Of a stretch of 64,000 bases of DNA, positions 9,492 through 21,766 are shown in pieces. Every line of letters starts with the position of its first letter. Positions within the stretch are counted from its first letter, which is position 1. Position numbers and translations under genes: made by a program. The notes under the pieces are model-generated. The model was given only the letters and a program-made list of their open reading frames with translations. It ran no database searches and was not told the DNA's origin. This DNA comes from Laccaria trichodermophora (lineage: Eukaryota; Basidiomycota; Agaricomycetes; Agaricales; Hydnangiaceae), in NCBI GenBank assembly GCA_018417955.1, contig JACTVC010000001.1, positions 5,027,071 through 5,091,070 of the forward strand, read 5' to 3'.

Positions 9492-11724
9492 ATGCAACAC
9501 GACGACGAGGTCTTCGAGGCCATGGGTGACATGAAGAAAGACGCTGAGCAGGTGTCGTATGCCAACCGCTCTGACGTCATCAGCCATGAGCTCGATGGCA
9601 TTCACGATGGTCTTGAGTTCCCGACAGATGAGGAGAGGGCTACGCTAAGACGTGTGGCTGATACCATCCCCTGGAACGCTTACCGTGAGTCGTACCCCAT
9701 TTTTTTCCTCTTCCTTTTCGCTCAAAAAATATTTTAGTCATTGCTGTCGTGGAATTGGCTGAACGGTTCTCTGTACGACCCTTTCGCTCATTTTCACCCT
9801 TTGTCGTCGTGACTTACCTTCCATTACACTAGTTCTACGGTTCAAGCGTTGTCTTCACCAACTACATCCAACAACCTCTTCCCCCTGGCTCCCATACAGG
9901 TGCTGGCTTCGATGTAAATCAATCGGGTGCTCTAGGGTTAGGCCAGCGCGCTTCCACTGGTCTCACGACTTTTTATCAGTTCTGGTGAGCACCTCCCAAC
10001 AATCCTAGTCGCCAACGCCTATCTCACCAACACCACGTTTCCAGGTGCTATGTGACGCCATTACTCGGGGCTTACATCGCCGATACCTACCTCGGCCGCT
10101 TCAACACCATCTGTATCGCCGTCTTCGTTGCTCTCGTCGGACACGTTATCCTCGTCATCGCCGCCATCCCGGGCATCATCGAGAAATCAAGTGCCGTCGG
10201 TGCATTCGCCGTTGCCCTCATTGTTATGGGCTTGGGAACGGGTTTGTTCAAGGCCAATATATCCCCCCTCGTCGCGGAGCAGTATAAACGCACAAAGCTC
10301 TTCGTCATCACACGCCCAAACGGCGAGCGCGTCATTGTAGATCCTGCGTTGACGGTATCGCGTGTGTACATGGTGCGCTAGCCACGTTTCGACCGAATCG
10401 GGCAATACACTTACCCTTTTCAGTACTTTTACATGTTTATCAACGTCGGTGCCTTAGTTGGCCAAATTGGGATGTCTTATTCTGAGAAAGTGGGTTTTTT
10501 AGTCTCCAGCACCACAACACACGCTGATATATTTTTGCTAGTACGTTGGATTCTGGCTTGCTTATACCCTCCCTACCCTTGTTTTCCTGATCTGCCCCGT
10601 CGTCCTATGGATCGGTCGTAACAAGTACCAGCGTTCTCCACCAACGGGTTCCGTTCTCGCCTCCTCTCTTCGTCTGTGGGCGTATGCTGCTCGTGGAAAA
10701 TGGAGCTGGAATCCCGTGAGGATGTACAGGAACTTCAATGCTGATGGATTCTGGGACAAGGCCAAGCCGAGCAACCATACCCCCGAGAATAGGCCTTCGT
10801 GGATGACGTTCGACGACGTCTGGGTTGATGAAGTGAAGCGAGGTATCAAGGCTTGCGGAGTGTTCTGCTGGTACCCCCTATACTGTACATCTCTCGATGC
10901 TCCTTTTATCTTTTTACGCAACTGACGTTCTGGTAGGGTTGACGTATAACCAGCTTAACAACAATCTCACATCACAAGCGGCCACCATGTCTACGCACAA
11001 TGTGCCCAATGACGTCCTCTCCAACTTGGACCCCTTTGCTCTCCTAATCCTAATCCCAGTGTGCGATCTCATCGTAAGCTTCCCCACTCGTCTATGTCAC
11101 GCCTCCACTCACCTTCAATTCTAGGTCTACCCCCTCCTTCGTCGTGTAGGCATCAACTTCACCGCCCTCAAGAAGATCACCCTTGGCTTCTACACCGGCG
11201 CCGCATCCATGGTTTGGGCTGCCGTCCTTCAGCACTACATCTACAAGACCAACCCCTGCGGGTATCTCGCCTCCTCATGCCCCGCCGACCAGGTCTCTCC
11301 CCTTAATGTCTGGATACAATCGGGCGCGTACGTCCTCATCGCTATATCCGAAATCTTGGCTTCTATCACTGGGCTTGAGTACGCTTTCACTAAAGCCCCG
11401 AAGAACATGAGGTCCCTTGTTATGAGCGTCTTCTTGTTTATGAGCGCGCTGTCAAGTGCTATTGGAGAAGCCTTTGTTTGTGAGTTACCCCCTTCTCCCC
11501 TTTTATTTCACGGCACTAATTTCTCGTCAGCCCTTTCCTCCGACCCTCTGCTGGTGTGGAACTACGGCGTCATGGGTGTCCTCGCTGGTGTATCAGGGCT
11601 CGCTTTCTGGTGGTCCGTGCGCGACCTCGACCACAGGGAAGATGAGTTGAACAACCTCGATGAGGGGCATGTCCACACTACCGACAGTAAACATATGGAC
11701 GAGCGCGAAAAGGGTATCTTGTAA
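9492..11724 (+). CDS. PTR2: Proton-coupled oligopeptide transporter (POT/PTR2)
   Basis: Nine exons (9492-9684, 9738-9772, 9833-9984, 10045-10372, 10424-10489, 10542-10884, 10937-11073, 11125-11479, 11531-11724) join into exactly 600 residues, the usual size of fungal PTR2. The proton-coupling motif E70-x-x-E73-R-F-x-F-Y-G is present (ELAERFSFYG). The two family signatures are visible as LLGAYIADTYLGRF and FYMFINVGALVGQ. About 12 helices are expected, with the usual large central loop (WNPVRMYRNFNADGFWDKAK). It should import di- and tripeptides with protons at the plasma membrane. The N- and C-termini are acidic and polar. A 9-exon structure with 51-61 nt introns and no disruption suggests an active gene. 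Confidence 0.95.
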
Positions 11725-13421
11725 TCACGTAATGCTATATATTCCAGTCTCCTCTTTCGCTTTTTTTTGGTTTCACGGCGGTCATATACTGTTACGATAA
11801 CGTCTTTGTACAATAGAAACTTTGCTTTGTAAAAATGGGAGACCAGATCGTAATCTCAGTGCAGTGAAGAATTGCGCGCTTGAAGTATACTATATAGGCT
11901 TAACGGTTTGTCCTTGAGATCGGCCACGGAAATAGAAAAGTTACTTGAAACCCCTGCTTGGCATTTGCTGACTTGCAAGGTGCATCTTCTGTCGGCCGAA
12001 TGACGCGTTAAATATAGCGCACGCGCCAGAATGTTGAAGCGCACGCTTCGGAACCTGAACCCGAGCAGAAATTTACCTCTCGAATTTCTTCAAGAGCTGC
12101 AGAATTTGCAAGGGACACATTTGCCCAAACCTTGTTATCCTCTGAGCGGAGCACCAACCTTGGGGGACTCCAATACTACTTATGCCGAAGACTCGAGTTT
12201 TGACAACTGTGAAGCTGCTCCAAATTCGAGAGCCTCACAAGAAAGGAAAATCGTTTACTCGTTGAACCGCCCCTCATTTGCTACCAGCCAGTTGAAACCT
12301 TGATATGTAGCCTACGCGAAACCAGAGTGAAGCAAAAGTGAAGAGGAGTGTCACATGATAACTCATCAACGCGAATGTCACATCACATGAGGAGATTTAC
12401 ACATACAGTCACACTCGTGTTCCCACAGACACAACCCAAACACTGACGAGGTTTCCCTACTGATCGTCAACTATCCCAACAATTTTTTTGCTGTCATGTC
12501 CCTGCAATGCCCGCAGGTCTTCTTTGAACAGATTCGTTTGGGTCATCCAGGAGAAGGTGCTCTCATCCCTCCGAGTCTAAAGAGGCGATTTCGCTCCGAT
12601 GTTTCTAGCTTGCGGTCTGTCATATCTCGAATCCCTTCTATCGAATGCACTACCTTACATTTTTTGAACAGCTTCGCGCCACTAAGTTTTCACGGCGGTG
12701 GATGGGAGTTTGCTCGCCTTCTGAATACGATACTGTGCAAGTGATTGGATAAGTCCATCTTGCCAATATGTTTGGTGTAGGTTTCTATCTTCGTCCACCC
12801 AAATATCTCTAAACCAACGATTAGGATAGTGAAATGATCGCCACTTGTCGGCCACTCAAGAGCAGCGAGCATCCCTTTTTCATTGGTTTTAGCCGAAATC
12901 TACTGAAGTTCAGCTGTCTTTAAGCGCTGCAATTCCCTGTCTTTGGATCTTAATGGTTGTTTAATGGACGAGGTCATGACGGTACGCCTCTATTGTTTTT
13001 TCTTTCCCGCCATCTTTACCGGACTCTCGCCCGGCGATTTCCTTCCCTCAAAATGAAACCGAAGGCGCACAGCACTTGCGTCTAATGTAAATGGCTTATG
13101 AGCGGACCCGAATCCGTATCAACGGCCCACATCGATAGATTTTTTTTTCAAACCCACTCCAATGAGGAAATTCCGTCGATTATGAGGCTTTTGACAATGC
13201 TTTCAGTTTTCTCGCCTCCAAGCCGTCCTGAGCTCCTTCTACCAGCTTCTTCTACGGTTTAACCTGAGTTCCTGCCCGACACCTACATCAGCACACGTCA
13301 TATTGATCTATCCAACCCCACTTTGGAGGTCGATTCAACGGAACAATTGCTGGGAAGGTCAAGGGAAGGTTATAATCTCAGCTCGGACTCAGCCTCGAGT
13401 AGCGCTGCACGTGATCTGACG
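11725..13421. other. Long intergenic stretch
   Basis: It holds the POT 3'-UTR and two small + strand frames (12031-12303, 90 codons; 12496-12744, 82 codons) without domain, signal peptide or good splice context. I do not call them genes. No repeat pair or mobile element ends were found. Confidence 0.35.
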
Positions 13422-13462
13422 ACGCGTTTCTCGGCATTCATTGTTATGCCGAGAAGACGCGT
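13422..13462. promoter_or_regulatory. Dyad upstream of SDR gene
   Basis: ACGCGTTTCTCGGCAT (13422-13437) faces ATGCCGAGAAGACGCGT (13446-13462): 16-bp arms with one bulged G and an 8-nt loop. It ends 48 bp before the SDR start at 13511. It could be a dimer-binding operator or a leader hairpin. The ends contain ACGCGT (MluI-box-like). Confidence 0.45.
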
Positions 13463-13510
13463 GTCACTAGCCCCATACAAAAGGCCCTGTGCGAAGAGGC
13501 TCTTCTTTGA

Positions 13511-14550
13511 ATGCCATCTTCCAAATACATTGCCCTTACTCTCCTACCTCTTCTCCTCGCCGCAGCCGTCACCTTCCTCTCAAAATCAAGCATGTCCTCT
13601 CTCGCCTCAATCCGATCCTCAAACGCCGCCTTTTCTCCGTCCTACCCACTCGTAGCCCTCTTCGTCGGGGGCACCTCTGGAATCGGCCAAGCCATGGCTG
13701 AGGCCTTGGGGAAATACACACAAGGCAACGCAACGATCATCATCGCCGGGAGGAATCGCGCCGCCGCTGACGCCATCATCGCCAAACTTCCCAAACCGAC
13801 GACCCCAGGCGTCACTCACGAGTTCATCGAATGCGATGCGACACTTATGAAGAACGTACACGCTACGACCAAGGACATCCTCTCCCGCTATCCAAAGATA
13901 AATTTCCTCGTCATGTCTCCTGGGTACATGACGTTGAAGGGTCGAGATGAGACGGAGGAGGGGATCGATCGGAAGTTGGCGCTAAATTATTATGCCAGGT
14001 GGACTTTTGCGAATGGGTTGTTGCCTGCGTTGAGGAAAGCAAAGGAAGACGGGGAGGACGCGAAAGTGTGTTCGGTGTTGGGAGCTGGGAAGGGTGGGGA
14101 GATTGACGTTGAGGATTTGGGATTGAAAAAATCATTCTCTGTGGCCAAAGCCGCGCTTGCTTCGCCCACTTACACAGATCTCATGATGGAGGTATGTGAC
14201 ATTTTTTTCTCATATTTGAAAATTTTAAAATGGTACAGGAACTCGCTGAACGAAATCAAGACCTCACATTTGTCCACGCCTACCCAGGTTTCGTTCGCAC
14301 TAACATTCTATCCTCCGCTCAATCGACAATTCTCCGAGCTACCTCAGGTATTATAAATGGTTTGACATACGCCGTCTCGACGGCCCCTGAAGATTGCGCC
14401 GAGTATATGTGGCATGGGATATTCAACAGCACCAAAGGCGCGTTTAGAATCGGATCGCATGGGGAGAACCTGGGCAAGAAGAGATACTTTGGAACTGAGG
14501 CACAGAGGAAGAAGTTGTGGGAACATAGTTGGGAATCTACGAAAGAATGA
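13511..14550 (+). CDS. Short-chain dehydrogenase/reductase-like protein
   Basis: Two exons (13511-14191, 14239-14550) give 330 residues. A Rossmann NAD(P) motif GGTSGIGQ is at residues 53-60, followed by the usual AGR and the central FLVMSPG strand. Where a classical SDR has Tyr-x-x-x-Lys, this protein has Y221-TDL-M225, so the catalytic Lys is absent. The paralog at 25 kb shares this. The first 27 residues are hydrophobic (LTLLPLLLAAAVTFL) and are missing from the paralog, which aligns from the second Met (13592). They may be a membrane anchor, or translation may start at 13592. Substrate unknown. Confidence 0.85.
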
Positions 14551-15592
14551 GTAGCCATATCTTATGTATTTTCATTTTGGACGGAATTATAGCCTTTTTT
14601 CAAATGTTCATATAGTAATAGCAAATATATCCAATGTAAAGGCTTAAAGTATTGCAAGTCAGGTCGGGCCCAATAAGTCGATAAGTATCTCTGCGAAGTT
14701 TTTTTTTAGTGCGTTACAACTCATTTCACACATGATCTTGCTCCCTTTGTCTCACTGCCCACATTTTTGCTACAAAACTTAGCTACGTGTGCTATTGGGC
14801 CTTGGCTTGAGACGCGACTTTAACACGTGATACGTTTGTCCCAACCCCGTGACAAGGTTTGATCTGTCCTCTTTCCAACTTTGTCGTGTTGTTGTCGTGC
14901 GCGTCTCTCCAAAACTCTCATATCCAATTGCTGGGTTATTGGTGACCTTCGGAAAGCTGTCTTCGGATCTTCACTCGTCTTTCCTACTCAAAGATTTCAA
15001 TATCGCAGAAGATGTCAATGAAAGTCCCAGTCAGTCATACTCCGAGTGCTTTGTACCGTGACAATCTACGCGTTTGGACAGTTTTAGTTCAAGATATGGG
15101 GGGGTTTCGGGGGTGAAATATTTAGGCAAACCTCGGATGTCTCACTGGCAGAAACTGGAGTGAGGAAATGAGTGGGTGAGTGCTTCCAAGTGAGTTTGTA
15201 TTCCCCATATTCCCAGACCCATTACAGAATACCAGCATAACCACCGCTGGTAACTCAAGTGCTTTTCTCAAACTTTTCTACCCATTCGAGAGCCAATTTA
15301 TAGGCACGAAGGTTGAGATTTGGAAACTTCGCAATGTGTTAATTGTCAATGAGACGATAAGTGGTCATCTTGATCCTCGGACCACTGACCACTTCAACAC
15401 CCCAAGCTCTCTTTCTCCTTATTTCTGGTTGGGATCAGGGATTCAAATAACATCGACGGCTGATCCTTCTTAGACAAGAAGATTCGATGCCATTTTCGCT
15501 TCAGTGCTTTTTTTAGGGTGTCCGAGGCTCTGCCGAAGTTCCTCCACATTTATAAGTACGCTCGTATTCATGTCCCTCCTTTCGATCTCCTG
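14551..15592. other. Intergenic, no gene seen
   Basis: SDR 3'-UTR and GH16 promoter. Frames at 14849-15061 and 15180-15473 have no supporting features. Confidence 0.35.
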
Positions 15593-17114
15593 ATGAAGTT
15601 CAGCACATTCATTCCCCTCACCGCTCTTTTTATTTCTGCCCGCGCCTATGGGGCGATCTATTCACTCTCCGATGAGGTTTGCGGCCCAGGCTTCTACAGC
15701 TTCTTTGAATGGGAGGCGATTGAGGACCCGACGCATGGAAGAGTGTGAGTTCCCTCATTTCTATCTGGTCCATCCTGAGATAGCTTTACAGGACCTATGT
15801 CGATAAGCCAACTTCAATCCATCAAAACCTGACTTACGCTACCTCCGATACATTCATTCTTCGAACGGATTATAAAACTGTGCTTGATCCAAATGGTCCT
15901 GGGAGAAACTCGGTCAGGATTCGATCAAAGAAGACGTACACTTCTCACGTTGTGGTGTACGTTATCCTTCGCTAGTTATATACTCGTCCTGAATTCTCGC
16001 TAGCTTTGACGTACGACACATACCGCAAGGATGCGGGTACGTTCACCCCCCAAAAAATCTGTTTTGCTCTCTGCTAAGATACTCACAGGACATGGCCAGC
16101 TATATGGGAAACTCTTGAAGCGAAGTGGCCAACTGGTGTTCGTAAAATCTTGATGCTTCTGCCAGCCTCACTAATAATATAATACAGGGGGAGATCGATA
16201 TCATGGAAGGTGCCAACGATCAAGGAACTAATCAAGCAACATTACATACAAGTCCTGGTAAGTGATACTTCAACTCGAATTGTGTTACTCATTACCCCAT
16301 TTATATCATTACAGACTGCGTGATGCCAACTAATCGTACGATGGCGGGGTGAGTGCAGCATCATCTTAACTGGGGTACTGAGTATTGATCCACAATCCAG
16401 AGCTCCTACCTACGACACATGCGACGCGACGCTGAATTTCAATGCGGGATGCGGCGTCAAGTTCCCAACGGCATCCAGTTTTGGGCCAGCATTCAATACG
16501 AATGGAGGTGGATGGTTCGTCTCTTATTGCAATCTTGTTGCGCCTACATATGTTTGTTTTATACAGCTGATGCCGACAGGTATGCCATGGAACGATCGCA
16601 CACTTACTTCAAAGTGTGGTTCTGGTCGAGGAACGACTGTGATGTACCATCGGATGTGGCTCACGCACTTTCATTCGTCAATCCAGACGCATGGGTAGGC
16701 GTTTTTATCTACCTATGATCTGCGTGAGTTCTAATTTGCAAGCAGGGAACGCCTGCGGCGTACTTCCCCAACACCTTTTGCGACTTTTCGACCCATTTTT
16801 CTCCGCAGAATATCATTATCAATCTCACTCTGTGTAAGTGCCTTCCTCGAGCTAGTAACGATGACCATAAACTGTGTAGGTGGGGACTGGGCTGGTTCTA
16901 CGTATAGCCAGGGCACTGGATGCCCCTCGACCTGTGTTGGTGAGTTCTCGCTAAACCCCCCGGCTGCCATAAAATGACCGAAGTTCATTGTAAAGACTAC
17001 GTCAATTACAATGCGACCGCTTTTACTGACGCGTACTTTGACTTTGCCTCGATTCGTGTGTACCAGGACTTTTGGAAAGACAAGTATCGCTGGGAAAGGC
17101 AGCCTTTCAAATAG
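15593..17114 (+). CDS. Secreted GH16 beta-glucanase
   Basis: Eleven exons (15593-15744, 15792-15956, 16004-16036, 16089-16137, 16188-16257, 16315-16348, 16401-16514, 16580-16694, 16746-16833, 16880-16939, 16996-17114) join into 332 residues. A signal peptide (MKFSTFIPLTALFISARAYG) opens the protein. The GH16 catalytic motif E135-I-D137-I-M-E140-G is intact: E135 nucleophile, E140 acid/base. The flanking TWPAIWETL, CGVKFPTASSFGPAFNTNGGGW and FPNTFCDFSTHFSPQNIIINLTLCGDWAG blocks match fungal laminarinase-type endo-1,3(4)-beta-glucanases. It should cleave beta-1,3/1,4 or 1,3/1,6 glucans outside the cell, in wall remodelling or nutrition. It converges with the SGNH esterase, 195 bp away. Confidence 0.93.
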
Positions 17115-17309
17115 ATTCAGCTCCTTCGTCGTTGGCTGGGATTGTTCTTGCTATTGCAAGCTATTTGAAAAACAATTGGATTTGACATCAAGGCCAGTCG
17201 GGTATCAGTACATTTACATGAATTCCAGGAATATCTGCCCTTTACCTTGAGCGGTTGAACACGTAGACATCATACAACATAGTTGAACTTTATCAAACAT
17301 CAAACCCTC

Positions 17310-18661
17310 TCAAGAAACATACGAAAGCTGCCCCTTCAGCCCCTTTGCCCAAACGAGATCCACGGCGCACGAAGGGTGCAGATCATTCCACCAAACGTCT
17401 AACCAAGTAAGCCTCTCAATTCTGCGCTAACACGAACACGACTTACACGAAGAAATTGGTCCAAGGCAAGATGGGTCTTGCGAAACAACATCGCAGGTTC
17501 GCTGTTTAGCATACGCGGCACAATACTCAGAAGGAGTTGCGAATCCATAAGCAGCATAGTTGTCCATCACATTTGCGAAAGTCGCATCTTTGTTAACATA
17601 TTGAGATGGTTGATACGCTTGGAAGACGAAGGCGGACTCACGAGTATCAAAGACCTGACAAGTGATACCGCGTTTAGAAGAGCAATAGCTAGCAGCTTTG
17701 GCGGCGAGTAGGGAGTTGAATTCGTTGATGTTGTCCTATGAGTAAATGAAAAAATTGCGGCTTCCATAGGGCGGACAGATAGGTACCTTGAGTTTAGCGG
17801 CGAGTTTGCTGCCTTGATCGATCCCGATCCGGGCTCGGTCAAAAGGAACGACGTTGTTGAACACAAACTGCCTCGCGCCTGCGTTGTAGAGCTTATCGAC
17901 TGTGTTGAAATAAGATGTTAGATCCTTCGAATAGACTGAGGTTCCGTTTCCCTGCGCGTTCTTGTATGAGAGGTTCACGTCATTGGCTGTGAACAAATCA
18001 GCGCGTGATCGTGATTCGGAACGACTATCCTCCTCACTTCCAAATGTGATGATAAAAATGGAATTGCGGCTTGTCCATGGTACGTTGCTGGAGCGAGCGA
18101 CGTAGTTTAGGAAGGCTGTTGTTTGTCCGCGGAAATCAACCGGTTGTGATTTAATGATGTCTGAATCGGAGACGGCACCGCTGACTGCAAGCTGGTTGAA
18201 AAGAGTTTAAGAAAAACGGATAGCTGGGTTGAAGGAGACGAACATCAATAAGAGTCGAGTGTCCCACGAGATCGGTAAGTGAGATGGCCCAGTTGGGACC
18301 GGCGGTCGTGCACTCGATTTTATGAGAGGCGAGAGGGTCGCCATGACCGTACCATCCGTTCGTAGCTAGCCACCGCAGCTCATCGCACACCGAGATGGTA
18401 ATTTGCATAGATTTTACTTACTATAGCTGAATGAAGAGTATCAGAAATGTTAGGATGACGGAATCAGAAGTATGCTTACCTGTCCCCACTAAATGGATGG
18501 AATCGTTAGACAAGAATCACATTGAAACTGTTCTGCAACACGAACAATGTAAAGATGAAGGCCGTCCTATTAAGAATGGACGTAGTCGACGCGCAGTCGG
18601 ACGAGATCAACGGTATTGCCAGACCAAAAGGCGTCAAAAAACGTCTGAGGTTGTACCACAT
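17310..18661 (-). CDS. Secreted SGNH/GDSL esterase, CE16-like
   Basis: Eight exons (18661-18546, 18488-18480, 18426-18422, 18365-18244, 18191-18038, 17986-17787, 17735-17447, 17398-17310) give 327 residues. All four SGNH blocks are present: FG-D-S42 (nucleophile), AVSG-A (Gly), FGTND138 region (Asn137), and N-D304-L-H306 near the C-terminus. The pattern (TNGWYGHGDPLASHK...GPNWAISL) fits fungal CE16 acetyl esterases that deacetylate plant oligosaccharides. A signal-like N-terminus (MWYNLRRFLTPFGLAIPLIS) precedes it. The Ser block is split over microexons of 9 and 5 nt. A MITE starts 55 bp upstream of the start codon. Confidence 0.85.
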
Positions 18662-18715
18662 GCCGAGTTGAGGGGTGTAGGTTTAGTTTCAAGTGGCCGA
18701 CGTATTTGAGCTTTA

Positions 18716-18980
18716 CTATGCTATATCAGTACTTCGGCAGACCCTCTCAGTCGGCGGTCACAAATGTCACATTTTTTGGCGGATGAACGTGACATACCGT
18801 GACAGGTCAAAAAACAGAACTTCGCCAATTCTTCGTTTTTTTTGACGAAAAAAAGCGGAGTTAGATTGGATTACACCCAGGAGGCCCTGTATCAAATTTT
18901 GTGGCAAGATGTTTTGTGGAAAGTCTGAGATCAGGAAAGTGCCGACTGAGAGGGTCTGCCGAAGTACTGATAGGGCATAG
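18716..18980. mobile_element. TA-flanked MITE (Tc1/mariner-like)
   Basis: A 265-bp element with 40-bp terminal inverted repeats (18716-18755 and 18941-18980) matching at 38 of 40 positions; shared core TCAGTACTTCGGCAGACCCT. It is flanked by TA on both sides (18714-18715, 18981-18982), the Tc1/mariner target. No coding capacity. It lies in the promoter or 5' leader of the esterase. Confidence 0.8.
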
Positions 18981-19247
18981 TATATCACCATCAAGCGCTC
19001 CTTCGACTCTGATCTGATCATTCGACGCACGCGTGAGGTTCCGGAGGTTCGTGAACGTCTGAAGCTCGAAGTTTGACCGGTTTGATTATTGTGACTGATA
19101 CCTGGAACGAAAAGATCCGAATCCAGGAGGCGTGAACGGTGAGTGTGAGAGCAAACAGATGAAGGGACAATCAGCAGTGGAGAAATCATACGTACGGGAT
19201 CAACAAACGTCGTAGACACGGAGAAAGCCGATTACAAATCGTGACAC

Positions 19248-20514
19248 GTGCACGACTTGTTCGGTGTTCCATCTTCAACGTTGAACTACTCTTTCTTGAT
19301 TCTTGAACTCGGCGAAACTTTCCCATATCATTGGGCAATCCGTTATGCCACGACTACAGCTGATTTATGTGGAAAGGGCTTTTACAATGTTAACGACGAC
19401 TCAGGGTGGCTGAAACAGGGAGGCAAAACCATCAAGTGTGAAAACCCTTCCCGAATTCATCAAGGCTCAATCAAGGCTCCTGGCTCAATGACTCTTCGCG
19501 ACTCCGGCATAGGCATCCAGTACCCAGGTGCCCATCGCGCATTGACCCTCCTTTCGTCATCCTACTCTTGCGTCTTTCAATGTCAAATTCCGCTCATCAC
19601 CCTCTTACGGGCTGCTCCGTTCCGATGCCATTCCTGGGGTTTCTTTGGAATTTGAGGTCATTTCTAAACTCCCCAGTTCTGTATAACTCCTCTGTCTCAA
19701 CCACATATTCGCACTCTTGTCTTGGCTGACTGTCCGCGAGTTCGATCCATCAAAGACGACTTAGTCTAAAAATCGGATATTGGGCAGACTTGGTTAGGCG
19801 GGCAAGGCTCCCTTATGCAAATACATGAGATCATCCCTTTTCCTTCAGTTCTTTGAATGTTTATGACTTTACTGAGATCAGATTGTTTCTAGGGGATTCC
19901 CCGAATGGGGAGAATTGATCCAATTCAATTAGCTCCAAGACTGGGAGGGATGTTGGCACTGCTCAGGCCGTACTGACACGCTATCGAAGTGACCACGATA
20001 TATTCTTATCCAATATCTTTCCCAACGTTTGTTCGTCGTTTTAGGTCTGTTCGGTACCAATCAAGTAAGAGCGACAGGTGAAACGCATGTTTATCTCTTT
20101 TGGTGTCTTTCTTTTTTCACGAATGAGATTGTTATAATCTTTTCCGCGCTGCACGGGGCTGTGGGGACTCGTGATCTCCCATGATGACCACGACTGCTGT
20201 AAGCCTCAATCACGCGTTTACGGTGATGCTCAACGGCGGTGGGTTAACCGAGGCACTGGCATCGCTCTTGCAGGTGCGTTCCAAACATTTGAAGTCACGC
20301 TCATACTCAGCGATGATCCGCAAGTGTTCCATCAGCGCCATTGTCTGCAATTTTAGTGTTATCTTCGCATTTATCTTTCATATCGCGACGGAGGACCCGA
20401 ACCTCTCGCCTCTTTCGAAACCAATCAGCTCTCTACGATTCGGATTCAAATCCAAGACGACTGGGAGAGGGGTGCGCATCGATCGAACTGAGGCAATCAC
20501 CTTGGAGTGTTTAG
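19248..20514 (+). pseudogene. Decayed type I membrane protein gene
   Basis: Pieces of a cell-surface protein appear in order but in different frames. An ectodomain fragment (DDSGWLKQGGK...CENPSRIHQGS...GIGIQYPGAH) is followed by SYGLLRSDAIPGVSLEFEV in another frame. Then come LYNSSVSTTYSHS and LVLADC in two more. Last is a TM-like GTGIALA joined by an intron to a basic tail (ISRRRTRTSRLFR) ending at 20514. The frame breaks are not all explained by introns, so decay is the simplest reading. An unusual splicing pattern remains possible. It sits between two mobile elements. Confidence 0.4.
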
Positions 20515-20764
20515 CCACTGAGCAGAGTGATACGGGTGCCGGCTTCACCCAAAAGAAGTCGTTTATGGCGGAGGAGTCAGATTCGTTTGTGGCCGAAGAA
20601 AAACCTGCCTCAATTGTCTTAGAAAGGGAACATGCTTCTGCTGTATAGTATTGTGATTAATATTGACTCTATCTAACATCTGCCTTGAGTACGAACTTAT
20701 ATTCCTCGAAACTGGGATAGATCATCCTTGTAAATATAACAATACAAACAAATCGAACGCGTAA

Positions 20765-21737
20765 CAGTTTTGAGATTCCGCCTTGAACTTTAAATATAAA
20801 AGGCAGGTGCTAAGAATAAATGCCGCCCTTTGTGCTTATGTTTGGCTACATGGCGCGATCGTTCGAAGGACGTATCTGGAAGTGCCGTGGATCCTGGCAA
20901 ATACCACTCACTCGTGTTGGCGATTTCTTGACCACGGCATATGCTGGACACTGCCAACGGCAAGAATCACTAGAATGTCTACATTTTCGAAGTTCCGGCT
21001 CGACGTTCCTAGTAGGCAACATCTCACGGAATTTACAGTCAACGACGCGCCTTCAACGATTTTATGATACCTCGCTCAGCCTGGATCGTCACCCACGTCT
21101 GCGCCTACAGGTTATGGGCCCCGCCTAAACCGGAGACTATCCAGCGTACAAGGGGAACGACTCACATTTATTTTGTGTTTCTAGATTATTATTATTTCTG
21201 CTCCGGGCGAGGTTACCGCCGTCCAAACTCGCTCGACGCCACGTCATATGCCGCGCATTCATCATTCTGTCCACTATCACTCGGCGCGACGTCACATACC
21301 GCGGATACACAACAACTCGTGTTTAGAGGCGAGGTTACATACCGCCCATTATTCACCGACGCGACGTATATACCGTGCATACACGCATCAATTCGGTCTT
21401 TATTTTTGTGTTCAGGGGTTTTTCCGCTCAGGGCGAGGTAGCATTCCGTCCATTAAGTATACGCCGTTGCAACGCACATACCACACATATACACACTTAC
21501 ACGCATACATGTATACATGCCAGTGTAACCTTGAATCCAGATATATGCCTACCTCCATACAAGTAATCGTACTCAATAGGATTGTTGTGGCCTCGAAAAC
21601 TTGCGAACGGAACACGATCTGTAAGTTCCCGCCTTAACGACAAATAAACAAAGGCGCATCCGGGAGTCGGAGAGAAAAAACCCGAATTCCGGACTTTCCT
21701 TTTATATTTAAAGTTCAAGGCGGAAAGTGACTAACTC
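20765..21737. mobile_element. hAT-like non-autonomous element (element 2)
   Basis: A 973-bp element bounded by a perfect 8-bp target duplication ACGCGTAA (20757-20764 and 21738-21745). The left end is CAGTTTTGAGATTCCGCC and the right end, reversed, GAGTTAGTCACTTTCCGCC. Both continue into the same CTTGAACTTTAAATATAAA. The interior has no transposase but does have a degenerate array of ACATACCGC-containing units (about 21215-21490). It shares end sequences with element 3 at 34.2 kb. Confidence 0.8.
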
Positions 21738-21766
21738 ACGCGTAAATAATGAGGTCACGAGATGAC

